DNA from: Nitrobacter vulgaris
GTDB lineage: Bacteria; Pseudomonadota; Alphaproteobacteria; Rhizobiales; Xanthobacteraceae
Assembly: GCF_002028545.1 (NCBI RefSeq)
Contig: NZ_MWPQ01000049.1
Span: 124,001 to 188,000 of the forward strand
Length of the DNA stretch: 64,000 bases
Reading direction: 5' to 3'
The notes below the pieces were generated by a model, which was given only the letters and a program-made list of their open reading frames with translations, ran no database searches and was not told the DNA's origin. The translations under genes and the position numbers were made by a program. Below are positions 16,217-24,831 of the stretch, piece by piece. Numbering within the stretch: the first letter of the stretch is position 1; each line of letters begins with the position of its first letter.

Positions 16217-17728
16217 ATGCTTGCCGACGAGGTTGCATCCCTGCTCGATCATCTCGGGGTTTCACCCGATCGTCGGCACGGCACGCGCGCCGTACGCTCG
16301 CCTCTGACCGGCGAGACCATCGCGCACCTCGAGGATGCAAGTTCGCAAGGTGTGGCCGAAACCGTCGCGCACGCTGAAGCGGCGTTCCGGCAATGGCGGT
16401 CGGTCCCTCCACCGCGGCGTGGCGAACTGGTTCGCCTGCTCGGCCTTGAATTGCGCGACGCCAAGGATGTTCTGGGCCGCCTGGTCACCATTGAAGCCGG
16501 CAAGATCGTCTCGGAAGGCCGTGGCGAGGTGCAGGAGATGATCGACATCTGCGACTTCGCGGTCGGCCTGTCGCGCCAGCTTTACGGGCTCACGATCGCC
16601 AGCGAACGGCCCAATCACCGCATGATGGAGCAATGGCACCCGCTCGGCCCGACCGGCGTCATCACCTCGTTCAATTTTCCCGTCGCGGTATGGTCGTGGA
16701 ATGCGGCGCTGGCGCTGGTCTGCGGCAATCCGGTGATCTGGAAGCCGTCGGAAAAAACCCCACTCACGGCGCTGGCGGTGCAGGCGCTGTTCGAACGCGC
16801 CGCCGTCAAGGCGGGCAACATCCCCGACGGCCTATGCACCGTGCTGATCGGCGGGCGCGATGTCGGCGAGGCCCTGGTCAACGATCCACGGGTGCCGCTG
16901 ATTTCCGCGACCGGATCGACAGCGATGGGCCGCGAGGTTGGAACGCAACTTGCGCGGCGGTTCGCGCGCGGCATTCTCGAACTCGGCGGCAACAATGCCT
17001 CGATCGTCTGCCCGTCGGCGAACCTCGATCTGGCGCTCCGGGCCATCGCCTTCGCCGCCATCGGCACCGCCGGCCAGCGTTGCACCACGCTGCGGCGGTT
17101 GTTCGTTCATGACAGCGTCCACGACGAATTCGTAGCGAAGCTGACACGCGTCTATGCCTCGGTCCGGATCGGCGACCCGCTCGCAAGCGACGAGGTGCTG
17201 GTCGGTCCGCTGATCGACGAAGCCGCATTCGAGACCATGCAATGCGCGCTTGCGGAGGCACGGGCGCACGGCGCGCGAATCCACGGCGGTGAGCGTGTCG
17301 AGGAGAAACGGTTTCCCAACGCGTATTATGTCCGGCCGGCATTGGTGGAGATGCCGGCGCAGACCGGCCCGGTGCTGCGGGAGACCTTCGCACCGATTTT
17401 GTATGTCATGAAATATACCGACCTCAACGCGGCGATAGAGCAGCACAATGCGGTCGCTCACGGACTGTCGTCCTCGATCTTCTCGACCGACATGCGCGAG
17501 GTGGAGAAGTTTCTCTCAGTGGCGGGCTCCGATTGCGGCATCGTCAATGCGAACATCGGCCCCTCCGGCGCCGAGATCGGTGGTGCGTTCGGCGGAGAAA
17601 AGGAAACGGGCGGCGGCCGCGAAGCCGGCTCCGACGCCTGGAAAGCCTACATGCGTCGCGCCACCAGCACGGTGAATTACGGCGACGATCTTCCGCTCGC
17701 CCAAGGCGTCCGCTTCGACATCGATTGA
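16217..17728 (+). CDS. ALDH7-family aldehyde dehydrogenase, probably alpha-aminoadipate-semialdehyde dehydrogenase
   Basis: The 503-residue NAD-dependent aldehyde dehydrogenase has the nucleophile Cys in GQRCTTLRR, the general-base Glu in ILELGGNNA, the ENFPVAVWSWN-like block TSFNFPVAVWSWNAAL, and the end signature GGAFGGEKETGGGREAGSD. GQRCTTLRR and GGEKETGGGREAGSDAW are typical of ALDH7, which oxidises aminoadipate semialdehyde in lysine breakdown. ATG 16217 is chosen over 16112 on the basis of family length and GGGAGA upstream. No other lysine-catabolism gene is adjacent, so the substrate is an inference from the family. Confidence 0.87.
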   Translation: MLADEVASLLDHLGVSPDRRHGTRAVRSPLTGETIAHLEDASSQGVAETVAHAEAAFRQWRSVPPPRRGELVRLLGLELRDAKDVLGRLVTIEAGKIVSEGRGEVQEMIDICDFAVGLSRQLYGLTIASERPNHRMMEQWHPLGPTGVITSFNFPVAVWSWNAALALVCGNPVIWKPSEKTPLTALAVQALFERAAVKAGNIPDGLCTVLIGGRDVGEALVNDPRVPLISATGSTAMGREVGTQLARRFARGILELGGNNASIVCPSANLDLALRAIAFAAIGTAGQRCTTLRRLFVHDSVHDEFVAKLTRVYASVRIGDPLASDEVLVGPLIDEAAFETMQCALAEARAHGARIHGGERVEEKRFPNAYYVRPALVEMPAQTGPVLRETFAPILYVMKYTDLNAAIEQHNAVAHGLSSSIFSTDMREVEKFLSVAGSDCGIVNANIGPSGAEIGGAFGGEKETGGGREAGSDAWKAYMRRATSTVNYGDDLPLAQGVRFDID

Positions 17729-17733
17729 GGCGG

Positions 17734-17813
17734 AGAGCATTTTCCGGCTAAGTGGAATCAGGTTAGCCAAAATCGAGAGCCCGCTTCTGATCCCATCAGA
17801 AAGCGGACTCTAG
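17734..17813 (+). repeat. dispersed intergenic repeat, family C joined to the family B hairpin
   Basis: AGAGCATTTTCCGGCTAAG, TGGAATCAGGTTAGCC is followed by a stem-loop (CCGCTTCTGAT, CCC, ATCAGAAAGCGG) and ACTCTAG. The first half copies 12960-12995; the hairpin half matches 33929-33955 and 61144-61172. It fills the gap between converging genes and provides the TAG stop of the aminotransferase at 17810. Confidence 0.85.
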
Positions 17814-19075
17814 GGATCAGCTTCCGCGCGAGCGAATTCGTCCAGCACTTCGGCGACCCGGTCCGCCACCCAATCGATCTGGGATTCTTCGATAATCAGC
17901 GGGGGCGCAAAACGAATGGTGTTGCGGTGAGTGTCCTTGGTCAGCACGCCCGCCTGCAACAGCCGCGTTGCGACCGCGGCGGCGTTGGCCAAATCGCGAT
18001 CCAACTCGACGCCCGCGAACAACCCCCGCCCTCGCACCTCGCGAATGATGGGATTTTCGATCGCGCGAAGTCGTGCGAGCAAATGCGTGCCAAGGCGCGC
18101 GGACCGCTCGACCAGTCTCTCGTCCATCAACGTATCAAGTGCGGCCAATCCGACCGCGGCCGCAATCGGATTACCGCCGAAGGTGCTGCCATGGTCGCCG
18201 GGCGTGAACACCTGCATCACCTCGCGCCGCGCCAGGAACAGCGACACCGGCAGAAGTCCGCCGCCCAACGCCTTGCCCAGTGTTATCGCGTCCGGCGTCA
18301 CGCCGTCGTGCTGGCAAGCTAGCAGCTGCCCGGTGCGACCAAGGCCGGACTGGATCTCGTCGCAGATCAACAGGACATTGTGCTCCCGGCAGATGCGCGC
18401 GACCTCGGCAAGGTAGCCCGGCGGCGGCACGTTGATGCCGCCTTCGCCCTGGATCGGCTCGACCAGGAAGGCCGCGGTGTTCGGCGTGATCGCGGCTCGA
18501 AGCGCCGCCACGTCGCCGAACGGCACCGACCTGAAACCGGGCGGAAATGGACCGAAGCCGTCGCGATATTGCGCCACAGACGAGAAGCCGACGATAGCGA
18601 TGGTGCGGCCGTGAAAATTACCGTCACAGACGATGATCTCAGCGCGGTCGGCCGGCACCCCCTTGACCGTGTAGGCCCATTTGCGCGCGGCCTTCAGCGC
18701 CGTTTCCACCGCCTCGGCGCCGCTGTTCATCGGCAGCGCCAAGTCCATCCCGGTCAAACTGCAAGCGCGGGCGAGAAAGGCTCCGAGACGATCGTTGAAA
18801 TAAGCGCGCGAAATCGTGTCCAGTTGTCGCGCCTGGTCAGTGAGCGCCTGTATCAATCGGGGATGAGAATGTCCGAAGCTTGCCGCCGAATAGGCGCCCA
18901 TCATATCGATGTAGCGTCGCCCGTTTTCGTCCCACAGGTAGACGCCCTTGCCACGCACGATGGTGACCGGCATCGGCGCATAGTTGGAGGCACCATAGCG
19001 CATTTCCAGCTTAACCGAGCCGTCCATGTCACCCGCTCCCTCAATTCGAGTGTGCTCGAGGCCGTAGAGCATCAT
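17810..19075 (-). CDS. rocD: ornithine aminotransferase
   Basis: A PLP enzyme of class III transferring the delta-amino group of ornithine to 2-oxoglutarate, giving glutamate semialdehyde/pyrroline-5-carboxylate. The 421 residues show MNSGAEAVETALKAARKW, the PLP Asp in LICDEIQSGLGRTG, the Schiff-base Lys in TLGKALGGGLLPVS and GDHGSTFGGNP, an ornithine-aminotransferase pattern. The start at 19075 (or the next ATG at 19072) follows AGGAGG; the longer frame to 19114 lacks this. Its TAG stop is formed by the repeat at 17734-17813. proC at 15221 can use its product. Confidence 0.9.
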   Translation of the reverse strand: MMLYGLEHTRIEGAGDMDGSVKLEMRYGASNYAPMPVTIVRGKGVYLWDENGRRYIDMMGAYSAASFGHSHPRLIQALTDQARQLDTISRAYFNDRLGAFLARACSLTGMDLALPMNSGAEAVETALKAARKWAYTVKGVPADRAEIIVCDGNFHGRTIAIVGFSSVAQYRDGFGPFPPGFRSVPFGDVAALRAAITPNTAAFLVEPIQGEGGINVPPPGYLAEVARICREHNVLLICDEIQSGLGRTGQLLACQHDGVTPDAITLGKALGGGLLPVSLFLARREVMQVFTPGDHGSTFGGNPIAAAVGLAALDTLMDERLVERSARLGTHLLARLRAIENPIIREVRGRGLFAGVELDRDLANAAAVATRLLQAGVLTKDTHRNTIRFAPPLIIEESQIDWVADRVAEVLDEFARAEADP

Positions 19076-19176
19076 GCGCTCCTCCTGGCCAGACCGCAAC
19101 GAGCCCGTATTCAATGTGGGACCTCAGAACCGGGAAAGCTAGGCATGATCCGAGCGCAGAAAGAACACGCTTGCAC

Positions 19177-20577
19177 CTACACCGGCACCCGCACGGTCGC
19201 GCGCAGACCGCCCATCGGACTGTCACCGAGTGTAATGTCGCCGCCATGGGAGCGCGCGATGTCTCGCGCAATAGCAAGGCCGAGACCGGAGCCGCCCTCG
19301 TCCTGATTGCGCGCGCTGTCGAGTCGCAGGAACGGCTTGAAGACCTCCTCGCGCATGTCCCGCGGGATGCCCGGGCCATCATCATCGACCATGACGGTGA
19401 GCCATCGGTGATCGCGATGGCCGTTGATGGCGATGGAGTCGGCGTATCGTGCCGCGTTTGACACCAGATTGCCAAGGCAGCGCTTGAACGCTGCCGGCTT
19501 GACGGTGGCGACGGGAAGTCCGTTAAATATCGCCGTTGCTGCGTGACCGTTGCGCTCGGCATCGCTTCGTAACTCCTCGAGAGCGGAAGCCATGTCGGTC
19601 GGCTGCGCATGCTCGCCGCTGTCACCGCGCGCGAAAGCGAGATAAGCCTCAAGCATCCCGTGCATCTCGTCGACATCCTTCCGCATGCCATCGACTTCCG
19701 GACTGTCGCCGATCAGCGCCAGCTCCAGCTTGAAGCGGGTCAGAATCGTGCGCAGGTCATGCGACACGCCGGCCAGCATCGCGGTGCGCTGCTCGATACT
19801 GCGCTCGATACGCATCTTCATTTCGATGAACGCATGCGCCGCGCGGCGGACCTCGCGCGCCCCGCGCGGACGGAAGTTCGGCGCGTCGCGGCCCTTGCCA
19901 AAACTCTCGGCGGCGTCCGCCAGCCGCAGGATCGGCTTGATCTGGTTGCGAAGAAACAGCACAGCGACGAACAGCAGGATCGACGACGTGCCCAGCATCC
20001 AGAAGATGAAGATTTCCGAGTTTGACGCGTAGGCGGCGCTGCGCTGCGCAAACACCCGCATCACAGTGTCGTCGAGCTGAATTCTGATCTCCACCAGATT
20101 GGACCGTCCGACCGTATCGATCCAGAACGGCTTGCCGATCTGCCTGCTGATCTGCACCGACAGCGACTGGTCGAGCAGGGTGAAGAACGGTTTCGGCCCG
20201 GGCGGGGGCATATCGCCCGGAGGCAGGAAATCGACGACCAATCCGAGCCGCTGCTGTGCGATGCGCCGGATCGCCGTACGGTCCTTGTCCTGCGGGTAAT
20301 CCTTGTACACATCGATCAGCGCGGCGACGTCCTGCACTACTGCCGCCGACAGACGTCGCGTCACCGTATTCCAGTGGCGCTCCATGAACACGAAGGCCAC
20401 GACCGATTGCAGCACCACCATAGGAACAATCATGATCAGCAGCGCACGGGCATAAAGGCCCTCGGGCATCCACTTCTTGAACGCGTGCCCAATCCGGCTA
20501 TTGACGACCATGACCCGTCGCAACGCCGTGCGGGCTAGCGTGAGACCGGCATCGAGGGTGGTCGTGATCGACGTCAA
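19177..20577 (-). CDS. EnvZ-like sensor histidine kinase
   Basis: The 466-residue inner-membrane kinase has membrane helices at about 42-66 and 186-209 around a 120-residue periplasmic sensor. A HAMP domain, the H-box with H273 (AGVSHDLRTILTRF), the N-box (NLVSNAARYAD, N374), DDGPGIP and GGSGLGLAIARDI follow. The layout and H-box resemble EnvZ, but the usual Pro after HDLRT is Ile. It overlaps the regulator gene by four bases and is the third gene of marR-regulator-kinase. The signal is unknown; osmotic or envelope stress is inferred only from EnvZ similarity. Confidence 0.92.
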   Translation of the reverse strand: MTSITTTLDAGLTLARTALRRVMVVNSRIGHAFKKWMPEGLYARALLIMIVPMVVLQSVVAFVFMERHWNTVTRRLSAAVVQDVAALIDVYKDYPQDKDRTAIRRIAQQRLGLVVDFLPPGDMPPPGPKPFFTLLDQSLSVQISRQIGKPFWIDTVGRSNLVEIRIQLDDTVMRVFAQRSAAYASNSEIFIFWMLGTSSILLFVAVLFLRNQIKPILRLADAAESFGKGRDAPNFRPRGAREVRRAAHAFIEMKMRIERSIEQRTAMLAGVSHDLRTILTRFKLELALIGDSPEVDGMRKDVDEMHGMLEAYLAFARGDSGEHAQPTDMASALEELRSDAERNGHAATAIFNGLPVATVKPAAFKRCLGNLVSNAARYADSIAINGHRDHRWLTVMVDDDGPGIPRDMREEVFKPFLRLDSARNQDEGGSGLGLAIARDIARSHGGDITLGDSPMGGLRATVRVPV

Positions 20578-21302
20578 GGGGCTGCGACCAGGCGATAGCC
20601 TACCCCGCGTACCGCCTGGAGGAATAGCGGATTGGCGGGATCACGCTCGATCTTCCTCCGCAACCGGTTGATCTGGACATCGACGGCGCGCTCGTTCACG
20701 GTGCCGCCGCCGTTGAGTTCGCCGCGGCGAACCGTCTCGCCCGGGGTGGCCGCGAGCATACGCAGCATCTCGCGCTCGCGATCAGTGAGATGAATGACGT
20801 CGTCGCCCTGACGCAGCTCACCGCGCTCCAGATGATAGACATAGGGTCCGAACGCAATCGATTCGCTTCGCATCATCGGCAGCGGCATCGTACGCTTGAG
20901 GATATTCCCGATCCGCAGCACCAGTTCGCGCGGCTCGAACGGCTTGGCGAGATAGTCGTCAGCGCCGATCTGCAAACCCTCGATGCGGTTCTCGGCCTCG
21001 TGCAGGGCCGTCAGCATGATGATCGGCACCGGAGACGAGGCACGGATGGAACGGGCGAGATCAAAGCCGGTTTCGCCGGGCATCATGATGTCCAGGATCA
21101 ACAGGTCGAAATGCAGACCGAGCAATTTCGAGCGGGCGGCCTTGGCGCTCATGGCCGTGGTGACACGGTAACCCTCCCCCGCCAGAAAGCGCGACAACAG
21201 ATCCCGGATGCGCCGGTCATCGTCGACCAGCAGCAGATGCGGGGCGTCGTCGGCCAGCTTCACCTGCGCTCGCGCGGTCCCTGCCGTTTGCGTTACTGTC
21301 AT
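20574..21302 (-). CDS. OmpR-family response regulator
   Basis: The 242-residue regulator has a receiver domain (acidic DDD at 27-29, phospho-acceptor D71 in LILDIMMPGETG, K120 in DYLAKPF) and a C-terminal winged-helix DNA-binding domain (HLTDREREMLRMLA, ERAVDVQINRLRRKIE). It is the partner of the kinase at 19177, with which it shares four bases. It also overlaps the upstream marR by four bases, so all three are likely made together. Targets cannot be read from the sequence. Confidence 0.94.
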   Translation of the reverse strand: MTVTQTAGTARAQVKLADDAPHLLLVDDDRRIRDLLSRFLAGEGYRVTTAMSAKAARSKLLGLHFDLLILDIMMPGETGFDLARSIRASSPVPIIMLTALHEAENRIEGLQIGADDYLAKPFEPRELVLRIGNILKRTMPLPMMRSESIAFGPYVYHLERGELRQGDDVIHLTDREREMLRMLAATPGETVRRGELNGGGTVNERAVDVQINRLRRKIERDPANPLFLQAVRGVGYRLVAAP

Positions 21303-21844
21303 GCCTTCACCATCTTGCCGTCCGCTCGCAGGATCGCCTCCAGCACCTTGTCAGGATCATCATGGTCGACCATCCCGAGCAAAAATTTGCGCACCACCTC
21401 GGCACCGGATGCGTCGAGGCCCCGCAGCGCGCGTTTGATGCGATCGGTCTGAAGACCCGCGAGCTGCGCTACCAGCGCCTCGCCTTTCGGGGTGGCGAAA
21501 AGAAGGCGCTGCCGGCGGTCGGCGTCGCCAGCCTTCTGCACGATATAGCCCTCGTCGAGGAGTTGCTTGAGCACTCGCCCCAGCGATTGCTTCGTGATCC
21601 GCAGAACATCGAGCAAATCGGCGACGGTAAGCCCGGGGTAACGATGGACGAAATGCATGACTCGATGATGCGCGCGGCCGAAGCCGAATTCCTCAAGCAC
21701 ATGATCAGGATCGTCAACGAAATCGCGATAGGCAAAGAACAGCAGTTCGATGATGTCCCAACGCGTCTCCGCGGATCGCCTGCCGGGCGTCTCAGGGCCG
21801 GAAGTGACCATGGCGGTCGGGGCCGAGAGTTTTATGTCAGCCAT
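21299..21844 (-). CDS. MarR-family transcription regulator
   Basis: The 181-residue winged-helix regulator has HYPGL-like RYPGLTVADLLDVLRITKQSLGRVLKQLLDEGYI as the helix-turn-helix and DRRQRLLFATPKG as the wing. It has a longer N-terminal arm than most MarR proteins. It heads a three-gene operon with an OmpR-like regulator and its kinase. A perfect inverted repeat overlaps its start codon and is a natural autoregulatory site. ATG 21811 is an alternative start that would leave the palindrome in the 5' leader. The ligand is unknown. Confidence 0.9.
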   Translation of the reverse strand: MADIKLSAPTAMVTSGPETPGRRSAETRWDIIELLFFAYRDFVDDPDHVLEEFGFGRAHHRVMHFVHRYPGLTVADLLDVLRITKQSLGRVLKQLLDEGYIVQKAGDADRRQRLLFATPKGEALVAQLAGLQTDRIKRALRGLDASGAEVVRKFLLGMVDHDDPDKVLEAILRADGKMVKA

Positions 21845-21853
21845 ATTGACATA
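21833..21853. promoter_or_regulatory. palindromic candidate operator over the marR start
   Basis: TATGTCA (21833-21839), seven bases, TGACATA (21847-21853) is a perfect 7-base inverted repeat with half-site centres 14 bases apart. It covers the ATG of marR (21842-21844). MarR dimers bind palindromes of about this size, so it is likely the regulator's own operator. It could also affect divergent ilvE, whose start is 257 bases away. Confidence 0.6.
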
Positions 21854-22100
21854 TCTGGTTTCAATGTTACAAGTCGGCTGTCTGATGCGAAATATAATAA
21901 CGTTTCGTCCGGGGCCGACTGTTTATCGACCCCCGACACGAGCGTGCGAAACCACGCAGCCCGGAATTCTGATCGGTGCGATTGCCGGGCGGCATTTCGG
22001 TTAACATACTGGACTTCGCGCCTTCCGCCAAAGCGGAAACCGCCTTCGCATGGCAGGCAGGGGCACGCAGACACGGTGCTGCAAAGCCGGGAGAATGTTC

Positions 22101-23213
22101 ATGGGAGTTTCGCTTGATACGATCGATGGCGGGACGTCGTTGAGATTCGATATCCAACCGACGGCCAATCCGACGCAGGCGACCGTGCGCGCCGAAAAAC
22201 TTGCGAACCCTGGTTTTGGCCGGGTGTTTACCGATCACATGGCCGTTGTGAACTTCAATCAGGCGAAAGGCTGGCACGGGGCGAGGGTCGCGTCGCGCGC
22301 CAACTTCCCGCTCGATCCTGCGACCGCCGTTCTGCACTACGCGCAGGAGATTTTCGAAGGCCTCAAGGCCTACAAGCGTGACGACGGTGGCGTCAACCTG
22401 TTCCGTCCCGACGCCAATGCGAGACGCTTCCGCAATTCGGCCGAGCGCATGGCGATGGCGCCACTACCCGAGACCGTTTTCATCGAGGCCATCGAGCAAC
22501 TCGTGCGCATCGACCAGGACTGGATTCCTGGCGGTGAAGGCAGCCTATACCTGCGGCCCTTCATGATCGCGAACGAGGTCTTCCTCGGCGTGAAGCCATC
22601 GGCGGACTACATCTTCGCCGTCATCGCCTCTTCGGTCGGCTCCTATTTCAAGGGCGGCCCCGCACCAGTCTCGATCTGGGTATCGGAAAACTACACGCGC
22701 GCGGCAGTCGGCGGCACCGGCGCCGTCAAATGCGGCGGTAACTATGCCGCCAGCCTGCGCGCGCAGGCCGAAGCCATCGATCGCGGCTGCGATCAGGTGG
22801 TTTTTCTGGATGCGGTCGAGCGACGCTATGTCGAAGAACTCGGTGGCATGAACGTTTTCTTCGTTTTCGACGACGGTTCGCTCTCGACGCCGCCGCTCGG
22901 CACCATCCTGCCGGGCATCACCCGCGATTCGATCATCACACTCGCAAGGGAATCCGGCACGAGCGTGCGCGAGGAGCCCTATACAATCGATCAGTGGCGC
23001 ACGGATGCCGCCAGCGGCAGGCTCCGGGAAGCGTTCGCCTGCGGCACCGCCGCCGTCATCTCGCCGATCGGCAAGGTGTGCTCGGCGCACGGCGATTTCA
23101 CCATCAATGGGGGCGCCGCCGGGTCCGTCGCGATGGGCTTTCGCAAGAAGCTAGTCGACATCCAGTATGGCCGCGCGACCGACCCGCACAACTGGACCCG
23201 CAAGGTGCTGTGA
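22101..23213 (+). CDS. ilvE: branched-chain amino acid aminotransferase
   Basis: Class IV PLP aminotransferase for the last step of Leu, Ile and Val synthesis. The 370 residues are of the longer BCAT type: ALHYAQEIFEGLKAY-like VLHYAQEIFEGLKAYKR, RPFMIANEVFLGVKP, the Schiff-base Lys in GGTGAVKCGGNYAASL, and a C-terminal EAFACGTAAVISPIG. ATG 22101 follows GGGAG with good spacing; ATG 22095 is also possible. The upstream gap contains an AT-rich TATAAT (about 21894) that could be its -10 box. It converges with the MATE gene. Confidence 0.95.
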   Translation: MGVSLDTIDGGTSLRFDIQPTANPTQATVRAEKLANPGFGRVFTDHMAVVNFNQAKGWHGARVASRANFPLDPATAVLHYAQEIFEGLKAYKRDDGGVNLFRPDANARRFRNSAERMAMAPLPETVFIEAIEQLVRIDQDWIPGGEGSLYLRPFMIANEVFLGVKPSADYIFAVIASSVGSYFKGGPAPVSIWVSENYTRAAVGGTGAVKCGGNYAASLRAQAEAIDRGCDQVVFLDAVERRYVEELGGMNVFFVFDDGSLSTPPLGTILPGITRDSIITLARESGTSVREEPYTIDQWRTDAASGRLREAFACGTAAVISPIGKVCSAHGDFTINGGAAGSVAMGFRKKLVDIQYGRATDPHNWTRKVL

Positions 23214-23233
23214 CCGGCGCGCATTCACGCGAT

Positions 23234-24664
23234 TTATTTCGCGGCCAAGACCTCGCGAAACTGCCTGCCGTTTAGGGGCACCAGACCGATCCGCTCACGT
23301 CTGACCCAGCGCGAAATCATCAGGATGGCCACGGCCGCGAGGCCCGACGCCAGGCCGATCCAGATACCGGTGCCCTGAAATCCGAGTTTGAAGGCAAACA
23401 GCAAACTCAACGACATGCCGAAGCCCCAATAGCCCAGGCCGGCATAAATCATCGGCACGCGGGTATCCTGCAAACCACGCAGCATACCGGCGCCGACCAC
23501 CTGCGCGCCATCGGCAATCTGAAATACCGCTGCACAGGTGAGAAACGACACCGCAAGTCCGATCACCTCGGCGTTTGCCGCATCGTTGACGTCGATAAAT
23601 GCGCCGATCAGCCATCGTGGCGCGGTAATCATCAACACACTGGTGCTCACCATGAATGCAATCGCCAGGGCAAACGACGTCCATCCTGCGCGGGTAATCC
23701 CGTCGAAGTCTCGCGCGCCGTACGCGCGACCGACACGTACCGTCGCCGCCTGCGCCAGTCCCATTGGCACCATGAAGGAAACCGACGCGATCTGAATTGC
23801 AATGGCATGAGCCGCGATCGAGGCTGTTCCGAACTGTCCCATCAGGAATACCGCGGCATTGAACACGGTGATCTCGAAGCCGAGCGCCGCGCCAATCGGC
23901 AGACCGACGCGCCACAGCGTGACGAGACGCGGCCAATCGGCGTGCCACCAGTTCCCGAAAAGATGATAGCGACGGAACTTGTGGCCAAAGCTCACCACCA
24001 CTACCAGCCCGGCGAACAGGAAGGTGTTCGACAACGTCGTTGCGATGCCGGAGCCGCGCAGTCCAAGTGCCGGCAGACCAAGATGACCGAACACAAGCGC
24101 CCAGTTTGCGACGATGTTGAACAGGATCGCGACCGCCGTCACCATCATCGCCGATAACGGCCGTTCCAGCGCGGCGAAGAACGAGCGTAACGCGATGAAG
24201 CCGAGCGTCGGCAGCATGCCCCATTGCAAGGCGCGCACGAACAGCTGAGCATCTGCTGCAAGCTGCGGTTCCTGATCAAACCGAAGGAGGATCGCCTCGG
24301 TATGCCAAAGCAGCAGCCAGCTCGGCACCGCAATCAGAACCGACGCCCATATCCCCTGCCGAAACGTCCGCCGCACGTCGCGCACCATATGCAGCTTGCG
24401 GCCAAACGCCTCGGCCATCATCGGCGAGGTCGCGGTGACGACGCCAATGCCGAAAATCAGGATCGCGAAGTACAGATTGACGCCAAGGGTTCCGGCGGCC
24501 AGCGCGGAAGCACCAACGCGGCCCAGCACGATCACATCTGTCGTGGTCAGCGCGATTTGCGCGAGGTTGGTGAGGACCAGAGGCCAACCGAGCGTCAGGG
24601 TGGCCCGGAATTCTCCGAGCCAAACATCGCGCCAGAGTGCGCTATGGCGAGCGTCAAAAAGCAT
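23234..24664 (-). CDS. norM: MATE-family multidrug/toxin exporter
   Basis: The 476-residue inner-membrane antiporter has about twelve membrane helices and the MATE pattern of two repeated six-helix halves (LGWPLVLTNLAQIALTTTDVIVLGRVG near the start; LPIGAALGFEITVFNAAVFLMGQFG midway). It is expected to export cationic compounds using Na+ or H+. ATG 24664 is preferred; the frame upstream to 24724 adds 20 Cys/Asp-containing residues unlike the family. A degenerate copy of repeat B lies upstream at about 24776-24815. No regulator is adjacent. Confidence 0.93.
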   Translation of the reverse strand: MLFDARHSALWRDVWLGEFRATLTLGWPLVLTNLAQIALTTTDVIVLGRVGASALAAGTLGVNLYFAILIFGIGVVTATSPMMAEAFGRKLHMVRDVRRTFRQGIWASVLIAVPSWLLLWHTEAILLRFDQEPQLAADAQLFVRALQWGMLPTLGFIALRSFFAALERPLSAMMVTAVAILFNIVANWALVFGHLGLPALGLRGSGIATTLSNTFLFAGLVVVVSFGHKFRRYHLFGNWWHADWPRLVTLWRVGLPIGAALGFEITVFNAAVFLMGQFGTASIAAHAIAIQIASVSFMVPMGLAQAATVRVGRAYGARDFDGITRAGWTSFALAIAFMVSTSVLMITAPRWLIGAFIDVNDAANAEVIGLAVSFLTCAAVFQIADGAQVVGAGMLRGLQDTRVPMIYAGLGYWGFGMSLSLLFAFKLGFQGTGIWIGLASGLAAVAILMISRWVRRERIGLVPLNGRQFREVLAAK

Positions 24665-24831
24665 GGCGACTTCGTCATCAACACGGCAATCGGGGCAGAA
24701 AGACAGTATCGGGACGACGGGCACCTTTCACCGTGTCGCCGGAGGCGTCGTATCTCGTTCATTGACCAGCGTTTATAGCGCTTTCAAACGATCAGGCACC
24801 GGTTCGCAAGAACAAACGCAACGCCACACGC

